Shown here piece by piece: positions 27,068-37,000 of a stretch of DNA of 64,000 bases (position 1 is the first letter of the stretch; each line of letters begins with the position of its first letter). Below the pieces are notes generated by a model that was not told where the DNA came from, searched no databases, and was given only the letters and a program-made list of their open reading frames with translations. The stretch is taken from the NCBI GenBank assembly GCA_016707895.1, contig JADJGV010000003.1, positions 124,001 through 188,000 of the forward strand. Reading direction: 5' to 3'. The position numbers were made by a program, and so were the translations under genes. The DNA is from Myxococcales bacterium. GTDB taxonomy: Bacteria > Myxococcota_A > Polyangia > Haliangiales > Haliangiaceae.

Positions 27068-28096
27068 TCATCCCGCTTGCTCCTCGAGCCTAAGGCCGAG
27101 GGCGTAGACGTCGGTGCCCGGGGCGTCGCGCATTGCGCGGAGGATCTCGTGGGCGGGCGCGCCCATCAGCTCGGGCAGGTCGGCATCCTCTTCGAACGCG
27201 GCCAGGCGGTCGGCGCTGGCGCGGGTGCTGGCGACGGCGGCGCCGAGCTGGCGTCCGAGCGACGGGATGCCGATCACCTGGCCGGCCAAGGCCTGGAAGT
27301 TGTCTTTGCTCAGGCCCTTGACCGCCGCGTCGGTCCGCACCCGCAGCGCGGCGACCGGATCGAGGGACATCACCTTGCGCACGTCGGCGGCCGCCGACTG
27401 CGCGGTGTGACGGAATGCGCCAGTGTCCCCCAGGATGAAGGCCGCCTGCAGCTCGCCGATGGCGCTCGCGACGTACCGCCCCTGGAGCTCGAGCGATGTC
27501 CCCACGTCAACGTCAGGGTTCATCCATGGCGTCAGCCGGCGCCACACCGCCAGGCTGGCCATCCGGCAGTCCAGGAACCGATCGCGGGCCCGTCGCGCGG
27601 CCTCGACGCGCTCAGCGTCGGTGGATGCGGCGAGGCTCCGATCCAGGTGGTCGCGGCCGGCGAGCAGCGTCGCCATCTGGACGTCGTCGAGCTTGCTCGA
27701 CAGGTCGGCCAGATCGCTCCGCAGGGTCGCCAGCATCGCGTCGAGCTTGCCCTCGATGCGCTCGAGGCGATGCAGCACCGCGGCGAAGCCCGCGATCGAC
27801 ACCGCAAGGTTGGCGACGCTGGCGGCTGCGCCGATGGCCGATACGAGCTGGAGCGCCTCGAGCGCCGGGGCGATGGATTCGACCGAGGAGACCGCCTGCT
27901 GCAGGGCCTCGATCGTGGCCCCGACGGGCGCGCGCGTGAGTGCCATCGTCAGATCGCGACCAGGGATCAGCGGTGCCGCGAAGCGACCATCCGGCCACGT
28001 CAAGCGACTCGCGCGTGCGTTCAGGACCAGCTTGCCGGCCCTGACCAGCGGTAGCAGCTCCCGACTGATGGTGTACGTGAACCTAGGCGCGTGCAT
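27068..28096 (-). CDS. Membrane-anchored coiled-coil protein, module copy A
   Basis: The 342-residue product begins MHAPRFTYTISRELLPLVRA and has the same plan as its copy-B paralogue: a small N-terminal domain (LVLNARASRLTWPDGRFAAP), one hydrophobic segment near 80-108 (LVSAIGAAASVANLAVSIAG), a coiled coil (LERIEGKLDAMLATLRSDLA) and a helical body. The C-terminus is HEILRAMRDAPGTDVYALGL. It overlaps the preceding 205-residue gene by 14 bases. The very similar C-terminal motif in both copies (RAMRDAPG-DVYALGL) suggests a constrained interaction surface. No catalytic motif is visible. Unknown family. Confidence 0.75.
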   Translation of the reverse strand: MHAPRFTYTISRELLPLVRAGKLVLNARASRLTWPDGRFAAPLIPGRDLTMALTRAPVGATIEALQQAVSSVESIAPALEALQLVSAIGAAASVANLAVSIAGFAAVLHRLERIEGKLDAMLATLRSDLADLSSKLDDVQMATLLAGRDHLDRSLAASTDAERVEAARRARDRFLDCRMASLAVWRRLTPWMNPDVDVGTSLELQGRYVASAIGELQAAFILGDTGAFRHTAQSAAADVRKVMSLDPVAALRVRTDAAVKGLSKDNFQALAGQVIGIPSLGRQLGAAVASTRASADRLAAFEEDADLPELMGAPAHEILRAMRDAPGTDVYALGLRLEEQAG

Positions 28097-28700
28097 CGGA
28101 CGCCTCCAGCGATTGCTCGGCGGCCTGGCGAAGCCGGATCTGGATGAGCACCAGCACGGCCGGGACGACCTTGCTCATGCTGCCACTCAGGACGAAGCGG
28201 TTGAGGGAGTACAGGCTGAGCGCGATCGCACCTCCGAGCACGCCCAAGCCGACCACGACGGCGGCGGTCAGGGCGCTGCCCTTCCAAGGCTCCTGCACCG
28301 AGTAGGTTCCGTTCAATGCGGCCTCGGCAACGGCCCGCGCCTGTGCGGACTGCTCCTCGGTTGCGCCCCGCTTCTGCGCCGCGAACGCGAGCGCCAAGGC
28401 CGCGTAGTCCTCAACCCAGAGCGCGTTCGTGATTCGTTTGAGCTTTGGCCTGGCCCAGCCGGCACTGCTCGCAGACTCCGCAAGCACGTCCTCCATGATC
28501 TGCTCGTATCTGAGTTCGTGGTCCCCTCGCCACGGATTGCGCAGCGAGTGGCCAGCGGTCTTGCGAAGTCCACGGCTGAGCGCGGCGATGTCGGCCGCTG
28601 GCTCGCCGATCAGCTCTTCGTCCAGCAGCTTCGCGATGGTGGCCAGCTCGGCGGGCGTCGCAGCCTTCAGGCGCTGAAAGATGAGATCGTCAGCGGGCAT
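28083..28700 (-). CDS. Small PAVL-motif protein, module copy A
   Basis: The 205-residue product starts MPADDLIFQRLKAATPAELA, nearly the same as the start of copy B. It has a hydrophobic stretch near 155-175 (TAAVVVGLGVLGGAIALSLY) and ends KVVPAVLVLIQIRLRQAAEQ plus a short tail. Its ATG at 28700 shares one base with the pglX stop (TGATG), which fixes the start. The same frame extends far upstream only as antisense-like, Arg-rich sequence. Translational coupling to pglX makes it part of the BREX operon. It resembles the YaaW/UPF0174 layout only loosely. Role unknown. Confidence 0.72.
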   Translation of the reverse strand: MPADDLIFQRLKAATPAELATIAKLLDEELIGEPAADIAALSRGLRKTAGHSLRNPWRGDHELRYEQIMEDVLAESASSAGWARPKLKRITNALWVEDYAALALAFAAQKRGATEEQSAQARAVAEAALNGTYSVQEPWKGSALTAAVVVGLGVLGGAIALSLYSLNRFVLSGSMSKVVPAVLVLIQIRLRQAAEQSLEASDARA

Positions 28701-31700
28701 CAGTCGTCCTCGTCGTCGTCGGGGGTGACTGCGGGGCGGCGGGCGCGGGCGCGGCCGCCGGGGGGCGGGAAGCGGGTGCGCCAGGCGTCGAGGAGGACCT
28801 TGGAGGGACCGTCGGCGCCGACCAGGGCGGCGAGTTCGGCCTTGAGGCGGGACGCGGTGGCGGCGTCGTCGCGGGCGATGTCGGGCAGGAGGCGCCAGGC
28901 CGAGTCGAGGAGGGCGATGCGATCGGCGAGGTCGCGCCCCATGTCTTCGCATTGCTCGTCGAGGGCGAGGAGGGCCTTGACGCGCTCGAGCGGAGTCCAG
29001 CCGGCCCAGCCGTAGAGCAGGTCGCTGGGCGAGCGACCGGGGACCTCGGTGAACGCGATGAAGCGTTCCTTGGGCACGTCGAGCTTGCCGCGCAGCCGGT
29101 AGTAGTCGGGCTTGAGGAAGTCGCCCGAGCCGTACTTGGGCGGCACCTCGGGCTTGGCCGGCAGGCCGGCGTCCTCCTTGCGCTGCTCCTCCCAGGTGCG
29201 CTCCCACGCTGCGCGCTTGTCGAGGCCGGTGGCCTTGTAGATGTGGAACGGATGCAAGGGGACCGAGTCGGCCAGGATCGCATCGGCGACCAAGTCGACC
29301 AGGCTGTAGTCGGGGCGGCCCGCCAGCAGCTCCGCCACGGCAGCGACCCGCGCGTCGCCTTCGAGCGCGACAGCAAGCAAGGAGATCGAGCTGGGCTTGG
29401 CGCCGGCGGCAGACAGCTCGCGCTCGATGCGATCGGCGAGCCACACGGCGAGGGCCTTCTGCTCCTCGTCGTCGTAGTCGGGGCGGTACCAGCGGCGCTT
29501 GTAGGTGGTCTGCTCGATCAGCGCCAGCTCGGGTACCTCGGCGATGCGAGCGCGGCGCGCGGCGATCAGCTCGCGCACGGCCTTGGGCGCCGACGCCGGC
29601 AATGCGGTCAGCGGCTCCCAGCGATGGCGTGTGAACCACGCCGTCGGGATCTCGGTGGTTTCGTCGCCGCGGGCGATGGCGGCGCGGGTCTCGCCGTCGC
29701 GCACGGCCAGGTCCAGCTCGACCGGCCGCCAGGTGGGCGGCATGCCGTCGACTTTGTCGGGAGCGCGGCCCTTGGCCTTGGGGTCGAGGCCGTACAGGCG
29801 GTAGCACTCCCAGTCCAGCTCTTCCTGCGATGCGACCATCCGCAGCAGATCAGCCAGGTCAGCCTCGCGCCGCGCGTCGAGCGCCGCCCGCAGCCCGGCC
29901 GTGGTGGTCCAGCCGTCGTGTGCCAGCACCGACTCGATCGAGCGCTCGGCGCGTTGCCGCGCGACGCGATCCAGCTCGCGCGCCCACGGGATGACCGCGG
30001 CGTGGCCGCTGGGGATCGGGAACAGCTTCAGCTTGGTCGCGTCGAACTCGTAGAACTGCTCCCACGACTCGGCCGTCGTGCCTCCGCCCTCGCCCCGGAT
30101 GCCCTTGTTGTGGAACACCTGCTTCATCCAGAAGCAGGCCGCAGCCGAGTTGAGCAGCCCCAGCAGCGCCAGATGCTCGTCCTCCGTCGCCCCAGCCTGC
30201 ATCTTGATGACCGGCGCCGTCTGCTTGAACACCTTTCGACCGTGGTCCAGTACGAACTGGTTGTGCGTTGCGACGAATGCATACGCCACGCCCAGGCCCT
30301 CGAAGCGCTCGGGATGGAATCGCGAGTACTGGTGCCACGTGAACCCGATCTCTCGATGAGTCCCTTGCGGCTCGCGCCGCTCCCACAGGATGGATCGATA
30401 TGGCCAGAGCCAGCGGATGACTGCATCGGGTTGTGCGTCTGCAATGACTCTCAAGTCGCTGTCATAGGGAAACGCCGACGCAACCGGAGGCGCCATGCCC
30501 CAATCTCGGAGTTTCCCCCCCTCGACAAAGCTCGCGACCTGATGTCCACGCAGCGAGTTTCGGAGCAGGACACGCGCGTCTGCGACGTATGCGCCATCTG
30601 CCCCCGTATGGGCCGTGCGGCCAATGCTCCGGCAGAGCTTGCCGAGCATCTCGGCGCGCACCCTCTCGATAGCGGCCTTCAGTTCTACGACACCACCACC
30701 CCCGAGACTCCATGGGTGCTCAGCGAGTGTTGCGCGCGGCACATCGGCGACCGAAATGAACTCCGTCTCGAAGCCCAGCGTTCCGAAGCCGGCGACGATA
30801 CCACTCCATACCTTCCCGTTTGCTGGCTCGTCAGGCACCCCCGGCTCGCCTCGCTTGCCCATGACTGCACGCACGACCTCGCCTTCGGGCACTCGATTGC
30901 GCGCGAACAGCATGACCGTCGGTGTGCCGTGGTGGGGTATGAACGCCTGCGAGCTATCGACCACTAGCTGGAGGTCCACAGATGGCAAGACCTCCTCGAT
31001 GAGCGGCTTGCCGAAGTCTCGCTTCATGAAGTTGTTGCCGACGATCAGCCCGATCCACCCGTCCTTCTCGGCGAGCTGCAAGCACCGCTCGATGAATGGC
31101 GCGGCGAGCGAGTACTCCTTGTGGGCCGATAGGTAACGCCGCCGCCGCCCAACCTTCTCGCGGTGGTACTCCTTGCGCGCGGGATCCTTCTCGGTGATGT
31201 ACGGCGGGTTCCCCACGACCACCTGGAACTTCTTCTTCAGGATCGGCCGCAGCACCAGGCGCACCGACGGCCGCGTCAGCACCGCCTTCGGCGGCACCTC
31301 CTTGGCCTTCCCACCGGCCCCCCCGCCGACCAGTTCCAGCTGCTCGGCCGGCCGCTCGTCGTCGCGCTCGACCTGCTCCAACCCGTCGGCCCAGTACACA
31401 TGCGGGTGAAACTGCGCCGCTTCGGCCAGGCTCTTCACGCCCGCCAGCTCGGCCGCGGTCATCACCATGCGGGCCCGGGCCAGCGCGCAGGCGTAGTCGT
31501 TCAGATCGATCCCCACCACGCGCTCGAGCGCGTGCTCGACCACGACCCGCTTGTCCCAGTCGGGATGCTGGGCCGCGGTCGCCGCGACGATGCGGCGCAG
31601 GCCGTCGAGCAAGAAGTGGCCCGAGCCGCAGGCCGGGTCGAGCAGGCGCACCGCGTCGCCGCCCAGCTCGGCCAGCGCGGGCGTGAGCGTCTGGCCCAGC

Positions 31701-32302
31701 ATGAAGTCGCGGACGAAGTCGGGCGTCTGGCAGAGCGCGTAGCGCTCCTTCACCACCGGGTCGAGCTCCTGGTACAGGTCGCCCATCAGCTCGCCCGCGA
31801 ACTCCTCGTTCTCAAACGACCACTGGAAGCCGGTGTCGGCTTCCTTGTTGCGCCAGAAGTCGATCAGCGCCTCCGAGCACTTGTTCGACGGGACCGCCAC
31901 CTCGGCCGGCTGCGGCGCGAACAGCTCGGGCAGGCCGCCGCGAGGCGAGGCCAGGTCACGGAAGACCCAGCGCAGGAACGCGGTGTCGCCCAGGTCCGGC
32001 GCCAGCCTGTCGAACAACACATCCTGGGCCTCCGGGTCGACCAGCCGCGGCGGCACCAGGAGCTTGCGGTCTTCGAGCACGCGCACGTAGACCGTCTTCA
32101 GCACCCACAGCACCGCCGCGCGGCGCGACAGCAGATCGGTCCACACGTCGAAGTCGTCGCCCACCTGCTCGTCGGTGTGCAGCTTCTTGGCCCGGTCGCG
32201 CACCGGCCCCGGCGCCAGCATCTGCGCGCGCAGGTCGGCGGCGATGGCGCCCACGTGCTGGGCCAGCGCCTTGGTCAACTTCGTACGGTCAGCAGGGGTC
32301 AT
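28700..32302 (-). CDS. pglX: BREX-2 adenine-specific DNA methyltransferase PglX
   Basis: The 1200-residue product is a class I N6-adenine methyltransferase. The SAM-binding motif I DPACGSGHFLLDGL is near residue 226 and catalytic motif IV NPPYITEKD near 362. Length and N-terminal layout fit PglX of type 2 BREX. In BREX the methyltransferase marks host DNA at a non-palindromic site so that unmodified phage DNA is blocked. The C-terminal half should contain target recognition. The ATG at 32302 lacks a strong ribosome binding site but follows an AT-rich promoter-like gap. The stop overlaps the next gene (TGATG). Confidence 0.93.
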   Translation of the reverse strand: MTPADRTKLTKALAQHVGAIAADLRAQMLAPGPVRDRAKKLHTDEQVGDDFDVWTDLLSRRAAVLWVLKTVYVRVLEDRKLLVPPRLVDPEAQDVLFDRLAPDLGDTAFLRWVFRDLASPRGGLPELFAPQPAEVAVPSNKCSEALIDFWRNKEADTGFQWSFENEEFAGELMGDLYQELDPVVKERYALCQTPDFVRDFMLGQTLTPALAELGGDAVRLLDPACGSGHFLLDGLRRIVAATAAQHPDWDKRVVVEHALERVVGIDLNDYACALARARMVMTAAELAGVKSLAEAAQFHPHVYWADGLEQVERDDERPAEQLELVGGGAGGKAKEVPPKAVLTRPSVRLVLRPILKKKFQVVVGNPPYITEKDPARKEYHREKVGRRRRYLSAHKEYSLAAPFIERCLQLAEKDGWIGLIVGNNFMKRDFGKPLIEEVLPSVDLQLVVDSSQAFIPHHGTPTVMLFARNRVPEGEVVRAVMGKRGEPGVPDEPANGKVWSGIVAGFGTLGFETEFISVADVPRATLAEHPWSLGGGGVVELKAAIERVRAEMLGKLCRSIGRTAHTGADGAYVADARVLLRNSLRGHQVASFVEGGKLRDWGMAPPVASAFPYDSDLRVIADAQPDAVIRWLWPYRSILWERREPQGTHREIGFTWHQYSRFHPERFEGLGVAYAFVATHNQFVLDHGRKVFKQTAPVIKMQAGATEDEHLALLGLLNSAAACFWMKQVFHNKGIRGEGGGTTAESWEQFYEFDATKLKLFPIPSGHAAVIPWARELDRVARQRAERSIESVLAHDGWTTTAGLRAALDARREADLADLLRMVASQEELDWECYRLYGLDPKAKGRAPDKVDGMPPTWRPVELDLAVRDGETRAAIARGDETTEIPTAWFTRHRWEPLTALPASAPKAVRELIAARRARIAEVPELALIEQTTYKRRWYRPDYDDEEQKALAVWLADRIERELSAAGAKPSSISLLAVALEGDARVAAVAELLAGRPDYSLVDLVADAILADSVPLHPFHIYKATGLDKRAAWERTWEEQRKEDAGLPAKPEVPPKYGSGDFLKPDYYRLRGKLDVPKERFIAFTEVPGRSPSDLLYGWAGWTPLERVKALLALDEQCEDMGRDLADRIALLDSAWRLLPDIARDDAATASRLKAELAALVGADGPSKVLLDAWRTRFPPPGGRARARRPAVTPDDDEDD

Positions 32303-32398
32303 GGCAATCGAACCGCAGATAGCGGCCTCTCACTTGCGGAAGATAACTTCTTAATGATTTCGCATCGATCGCGATCGACGGTGAGATATTCTCATCAA
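32303..32398 (-). promoter_or_regulatory. AT-rich promoter/operator region upstream of pglX
   Basis: This 96-base gap is much AT-richer than its surroundings at about 32338-32400. It contains a perfect 14-base palindrome, TCGATCGCGATCGA, at 32365-32378. Beside it at 32382-32394 is an inverted repeat with arms TGAGA and TCTCA around TAT. It probably holds a promoter for pglX and the genes downstream, with the palindromes as regulator sites. No confident -35/-10 pair can be assigned. Confidence 0.5.
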
Positions 32399-34078
32399 TC
32401 ACGATCCATAACCCGGAAGGTCGGCGGGCGGCCACTGCGGTCCCGGGGCGTAGCGGGTTCCTCGCTTCTCGCCCGAGCGAATCACCACGCCGGCCCGCGC
32501 CCATGCTGCGAAGGCGAGCCGCGCCGCGCGCTCGTCCACGCCTACCGCCGCTCGATAGTCGGCGTTGCGCAAGGCCCCGGCGGTAGCCATCCGGTCGATC
32601 AGCAGCGCGAGCGGGCCCTGGTCGACGGCCGCTGCGGGCACCGACCGCTGGACGCGATAGCGGGTCCCCGCGCCCGCGCCCTGGGCGACCAGATGCCCAA
32701 GCGCCACCAGCTCGGCGAGCTCGGCGTACGCGCTGTCACGATCCAGCGCGTTCAGCGACCGGTAGTCAGCGTTCGCGAACTCGCGATCCGTGAGCCCGAC
32801 CAGCGCGCGCTTCTGCGACACCGTCAGCGGCAGCGCCCGGACAGCGGTGGACCACGCCGGGTCGTGGGTCCCGAAGATCGGCTCGTTGTGCAGGACGACG
32901 GAGAAGCGCCCGCCGACCAGGTCGACCTCAGGTAGCCGGAGGAAGGACGTCTGCATCTCGTCGAACATGCGCGGGATGCCCTCGCCCTGATCGCGCATGA
33001 CGCCGAGATCCGCGAGGACGCGAGCGATCCGCGGGTTGCGGCTCGCGTGGGCCGACTGCCCTTCACGGAGCGCCTCGATCGCGACCTCCGGCGACAACGC
33101 GCCAGGGCTGAGCACCACGAGGCGGTCGCTGTACAGCCAGATCTCGACCGTCTGGCCCTGGATCGCGTAGTCGCGGTGGGCGACGGCGTTCACCACCGCC
33201 TCCTGCCACGCGAACGTCGGGTACTCCGGCATCTCCTTGAAGAACAGGTCGTGGAGCCGCGCGGACCGATGGATCAACGTGCCGAGCAACGCCCGGACCT
33301 GCTCGAGCACCGACGGCAGGTTGCCCTCGATCCGCGGGAACTCCTGGACGTTGTGACGTGCGCCGGTCAGGCGCTCGGTGCCGCTCACGCGGAACACGCG
33401 GACGCCCGCGTTGGGATGCTCGATGACGTGGTCGGCGCGCGCGAACAGCAGCTCCGCGGCCTGGCGGATGACCAGGACGTCACCGCGCCGATCGGCGAGG
33501 CGGCGGCGGACGAGGTAGTCGGCGGCGGCCAGCTCCGACAGGCCCGCGCCTTCGATCGCCCGCGCGATGAGCGCGGCGTCGAGCTGGGCGAGGGTGACGG
33601 TCGCGATCCGCGCTTCGGCGCTCTCGATGAGGCCGCGCTCCTTGGTGGCGTTGATCTTGGCTTCAGACCACTGGGTCGTGGTGTCGCCGATCCGGTACGG
33701 GTAGCCGTCCGAGCTGACCTGCACGGCCACGGCGGACATCTCGACCTCGAACACCAGCACCTCGACGCCGTCGAGGACGACGCGGCGGCCGGCCGGCTGG
33801 GGAGGGACGAGGCGCGTCGCCGGCACCTGGAGCATGGTGTCGACCTGATCGGACGGGTAGCGATGGCCGGTGATCGTGCCGTCGTTCTCGACGCCGCAGA
33901 TCAGCACGCCGCCCTCGGCGTTGGCGAAGCTGGCCACGTACTCGGCGATCTGGTCGCGCACGACCTTGCGGTCGCGGGGACGCTTCTGGCCAGGCGGTCC
34001 CTCCAGCAGCGACTTGCGGTCGTGGTACTGGCCCTCGTCCTCGGCGATCAGCAGCCGCAGCTTGGTGTCGTCGATCAT
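32399..34078 (-). CDS. AlbA_2/Schlafen-type ATP-binding regulator-like protein
   Basis: The 559-residue product has an N-terminal AlbA_2 (Schlafen-like) domain with EGQYHDRKSL near residue 15 and EYVASFANAEGGVLICGVEN near 47-66. An ATPase-fold part follows with EAVVNAVAHRDYAIQG near 297, and then RIARVLADLGVMRDQGEGIP, the C-terminal signature of COG2865-type proteins. The last part looks like winged-helix domains. Its ATG overlaps the pglW stop (ATGA), fixing the start at 34078. It lies between pglW and pglX, where type 2 BREX usually has nothing. A regulator or nucleic-acid-binding accessory is plausible. Members are annotated as regulators, but few have been tested. Confidence 0.75.
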   Translation of the reverse strand: MIDDTKLRLLIAEDEGQYHDRKSLLEGPPGQKRPRDRKVVRDQIAEYVASFANAEGGVLICGVENDGTITGHRYPSDQVDTMLQVPATRLVPPQPAGRRVVLDGVEVLVFEVEMSAVAVQVSSDGYPYRIGDTTTQWSEAKINATKERGLIESAEARIATVTLAQLDAALIARAIEGAGLSELAAADYLVRRRLADRRGDVLVIRQAAELLFARADHVIEHPNAGVRVFRVSGTERLTGARHNVQEFPRIEGNLPSVLEQVRALLGTLIHRSARLHDLFFKEMPEYPTFAWQEAVVNAVAHRDYAIQGQTVEIWLYSDRLVVLSPGALSPEVAIEALREGQSAHASRNPRIARVLADLGVMRDQGEGIPRMFDEMQTSFLRLPEVDLVGGRFSVVLHNEPIFGTHDPAWSTAVRALPLTVSQKRALVGLTDREFANADYRSLNALDRDSAYAELAELVALGHLVAQGAGAGTRYRVQRSVPAAAVDQGPLALLIDRMATAGALRNADYRAAVGVDERAARLAFAAWARAGVVIRSGEKRGTRYAPGPQWPPADLPGYGS

Positions 34079-37000
34079 CGCGCCCCCCCTCCTGCCCCCC
34101 GCTCGACCACCGGCATCACCGCGGGCAGCGGGAACGTCACGCCCTCGAGGTGAAAGAAGCTCTCGTTCTCGTTGAAGCGCGGCTGGCGGTTGAGGATGAC
34201 GCCGGGCACCACCAGCACCCAGAAGCCGAGCGCGCCCGACATGGCCTCGTCGTAGAGCCAGCGCGGCACGTCGAGCGCACCGCACAGGCCGAGCAGCGCG
34301 GTCTCGCCCAGCACCACCGTGTGCCCAGGCCGGCCGTGCTCCTCCAGCAGATCGCGCACCAGCGTCTCGGCGTGCTCGGTCAAGATCGCGCGCTGCGCCG
34401 CGTATTGCTCGGCGCGCTCGAGCGCGGCGATGTCGTGGCCGTGGGCGCGGAAGAAGGCGTCCTCGAACGAGACGTAGGTGCCGCCCAGCGCGGATGCGAC
34501 CGAGCGGCTGATCTCGACGTGGCGCTCGGGCGGCGTCACCAGCATGCGGAAGCCGCGGCTGGCGGCGGCCTCGCGCAGCAGGTCGCGCAGCACCACCTCG
34601 GGCGGACGGTCGGCGCCCAGGAGCGGCGGCAGGTCGTCGCCGCGCTGGGCCTCGGGCGCGCGCACGCCCCGGGCCTGGGCGTGGATCGGCACCAGCCGGC
34701 CGTCGCGGACCTGGTAGTCGAGCGCGTGCAGCACCGCGAGCAGGTCGTCGGGCTCGGGGAACGGGCAGCGATCGCCGAACACCGCGCGCACCTGGTCGCG
34801 CAGCTCGGTCAGGAGCACGTCGTCGCGGCCGCCGCGCAGCAAGAAGCCGATCGAGTCGATCGGCATCAGCGGGTGGTGGAACAGCTGCCCGCCGTTGGTG
34901 AAGTCGACGTCGGTGCACAGGCGGGTCGCGAGCTGCAGCAGGTCGCCGCCGAACTCGGGCAGGGTCGCGGCCAGCGTGCGGCGCGCCGCGTCGGCCTCGA
35001 TCGGCGGCCAGGTCGCGAGGCGAAACACCGTCTGCACGAACGACCGCACCGCCGCCTTGTCGAAGGCCGGCCGCGCCAGCACCAGGCCGTCGACGCCGTC
35101 GACCGGGAACGCCTGGAAGCGCGTGTTCTGGGTCTTCACCAGCAGGCGCAGGATGCCGCGGCCAGTGACCTGGCCGGGCAGCCACTGCTCTTCGAGCCGG
35201 GCGCCGACCTCGGCCAGGAGCGCGACGCCGCCGCGGGCGTCGAGCTGCTGCTCGGCCGCGTCGAGCACGTCGGCCAGCGCGGCGTCGATGAGCCGGGTCA
35301 GGCCCTCGGTGCACTGGGTGCTGACCGTCGATTGGTGGACCCCGAGGGTCTCGGCGATGGTGCCCTGGACCTCGGGCTCCTGCGCCACGCCGACGAAGCG
35401 ATCGACCGCGATGCGCTGGGCGTCGGTGAGCGGCTGGGACGCTTGATCCCACAGCGCGTCGAGGTTGCGCGTGGTGCCGGCGGCGCCGGTGTCCTGATCG
35501 CGGTAGCGGTGCAGCGCGTCGACGATCTGGGTGAGGACGTTGGGGCCGACACCGTCGAGCGCGCGCAGGTCGGTGCGGGGCTGCCGCGCGACCGCGCCGA
35601 TGGTGGTCAGGCGGCCGGCCTCGAGCATGCGGCGCACCCGGGCCGGCAGCGACAGGCGATCGAGCGGCTCGGGGCTGTCGATCAACTCGGGCACGATGGC
35701 CGGCTCGCGGTGGACCGGCGCCGCGGTGGCGGCGACGCCGCGGGCGCGGACCTGGGCCTGGAACGCCAGGATGTCGCGGATGGTCTTGTCGCCGAGGTTG
35801 GACAGACCGCGGATCTGCGCCTCGCTGAGGCCGGCCAGCTCGCCGACCGTGGTGACGCCGGCGCGGGCGAGCTGGTTCTGCGCGCGCGGCGGCAGCGGCG
35901 ACAGGCGCAGCGACGACGAGGCTTCGAGCTGCGCCGGCACCGGGGTCGGCGGCGCGACGTCGACGTCGGCGCCCAGTTGCACCAGCAGCGCGTCGCGCAT
36001 GGCGCGGGCGGCGGGGAACCGCAGCTCGGGCTCGGGGTGCAGGGCCTTGGTGAAGAACGCGGCCAGGCCCGGCGGGTCGATGTCCTCGGGGCTGATGCTG
36101 GGCGACTGGCCGGGCTCGGGCACCTTGCCGTCGAACGCGTGGCGGCCGGCGTACAGCTCGAACAGGCACAGCGCGGCGGCGTAGCGATCGGTGGCGTGGG
36201 TCCAGTCGGTGCGCGACGGATCGCGGTACAGCGCGGTGCCGCCGTACAGCGCCTCGGCCGGCATCTCGGCCAGGCTGAAGTCGATGACGGTCAGGCCGGC
36301 GTCGCCGACCAGCAGGTTGTCGGGCTTGAGATCCTTGTGCGTGACCCCGCGCTGCTCGAGGTAATCGAGCGCGGTCAGCAGATCTTCGGCGAAGCGCCGC
36401 CGGGTCTGCGGATCGAGCGGCGGCTGGCGATGCAGCCGCTGGCGCAGGGTCTCGCCGCTGACCCGCTCCATGATCAGCGTCAGGCGCCCGTCGACCATGT
36501 TGGTCGGATCCAGCACCTTGACGATCGCCGGGTGGTCGAGCTTCGACAGCGCCTGGTACTCGCCGCGCAGCGCCTCTTCGGCGCCCGCCGAGTTGCGCGC
36601 CACCTTGAGCGCGCGGGTGCGGCCGGTCGGCAGGTGGCGGGCGGCGTAGACCACGGCCAGGCCACCCTCGCCCAGCCGGTCGGTGATCTCGTAATCGGCG
36701 CCGATGCGGGTGCCGCGCTCGAGGTTGTCGGGATCGAGCGCGCGCGGCGGCGCGAACGCCGGCATCGAGGTCTGGGTCGACGGCCGCTCGCGGATGGCGT
36801 CGCGGACCGCGGCGATGGCGTCGGACAGGGTCGGGAACCGATCGGCCGGTCGGATGGCCAGCATCCGGTGGACCGCCTCGTCGAGCGACAGGTGCGCGCG
36901 GGGCGCGATGTCGCGCAGGCGGACCACGACCCGGCGCGCGGCCAGGAGGTCGCGGGTCGACTCGAACAGCGGGCGCCCGGCGACCAGGTGCGCCAGGATC

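Noticed and set aside
25296..28700. Tandem toxin-antitoxin pairs
   Set aside because: Gene sizes (about 205 plus 345 residues), the shared membrane/coiled-coil plan and the absence of any known toxin or antitoxin motif do not fit a known TA family.
28083..29807. A 574-residue reading of the small module gene
   Set aside because: The upstream part is an out-of-frame shadow of pglX rich in Arg and Pro. The true start is the ATG at 28700, coupled to the pglX stop.
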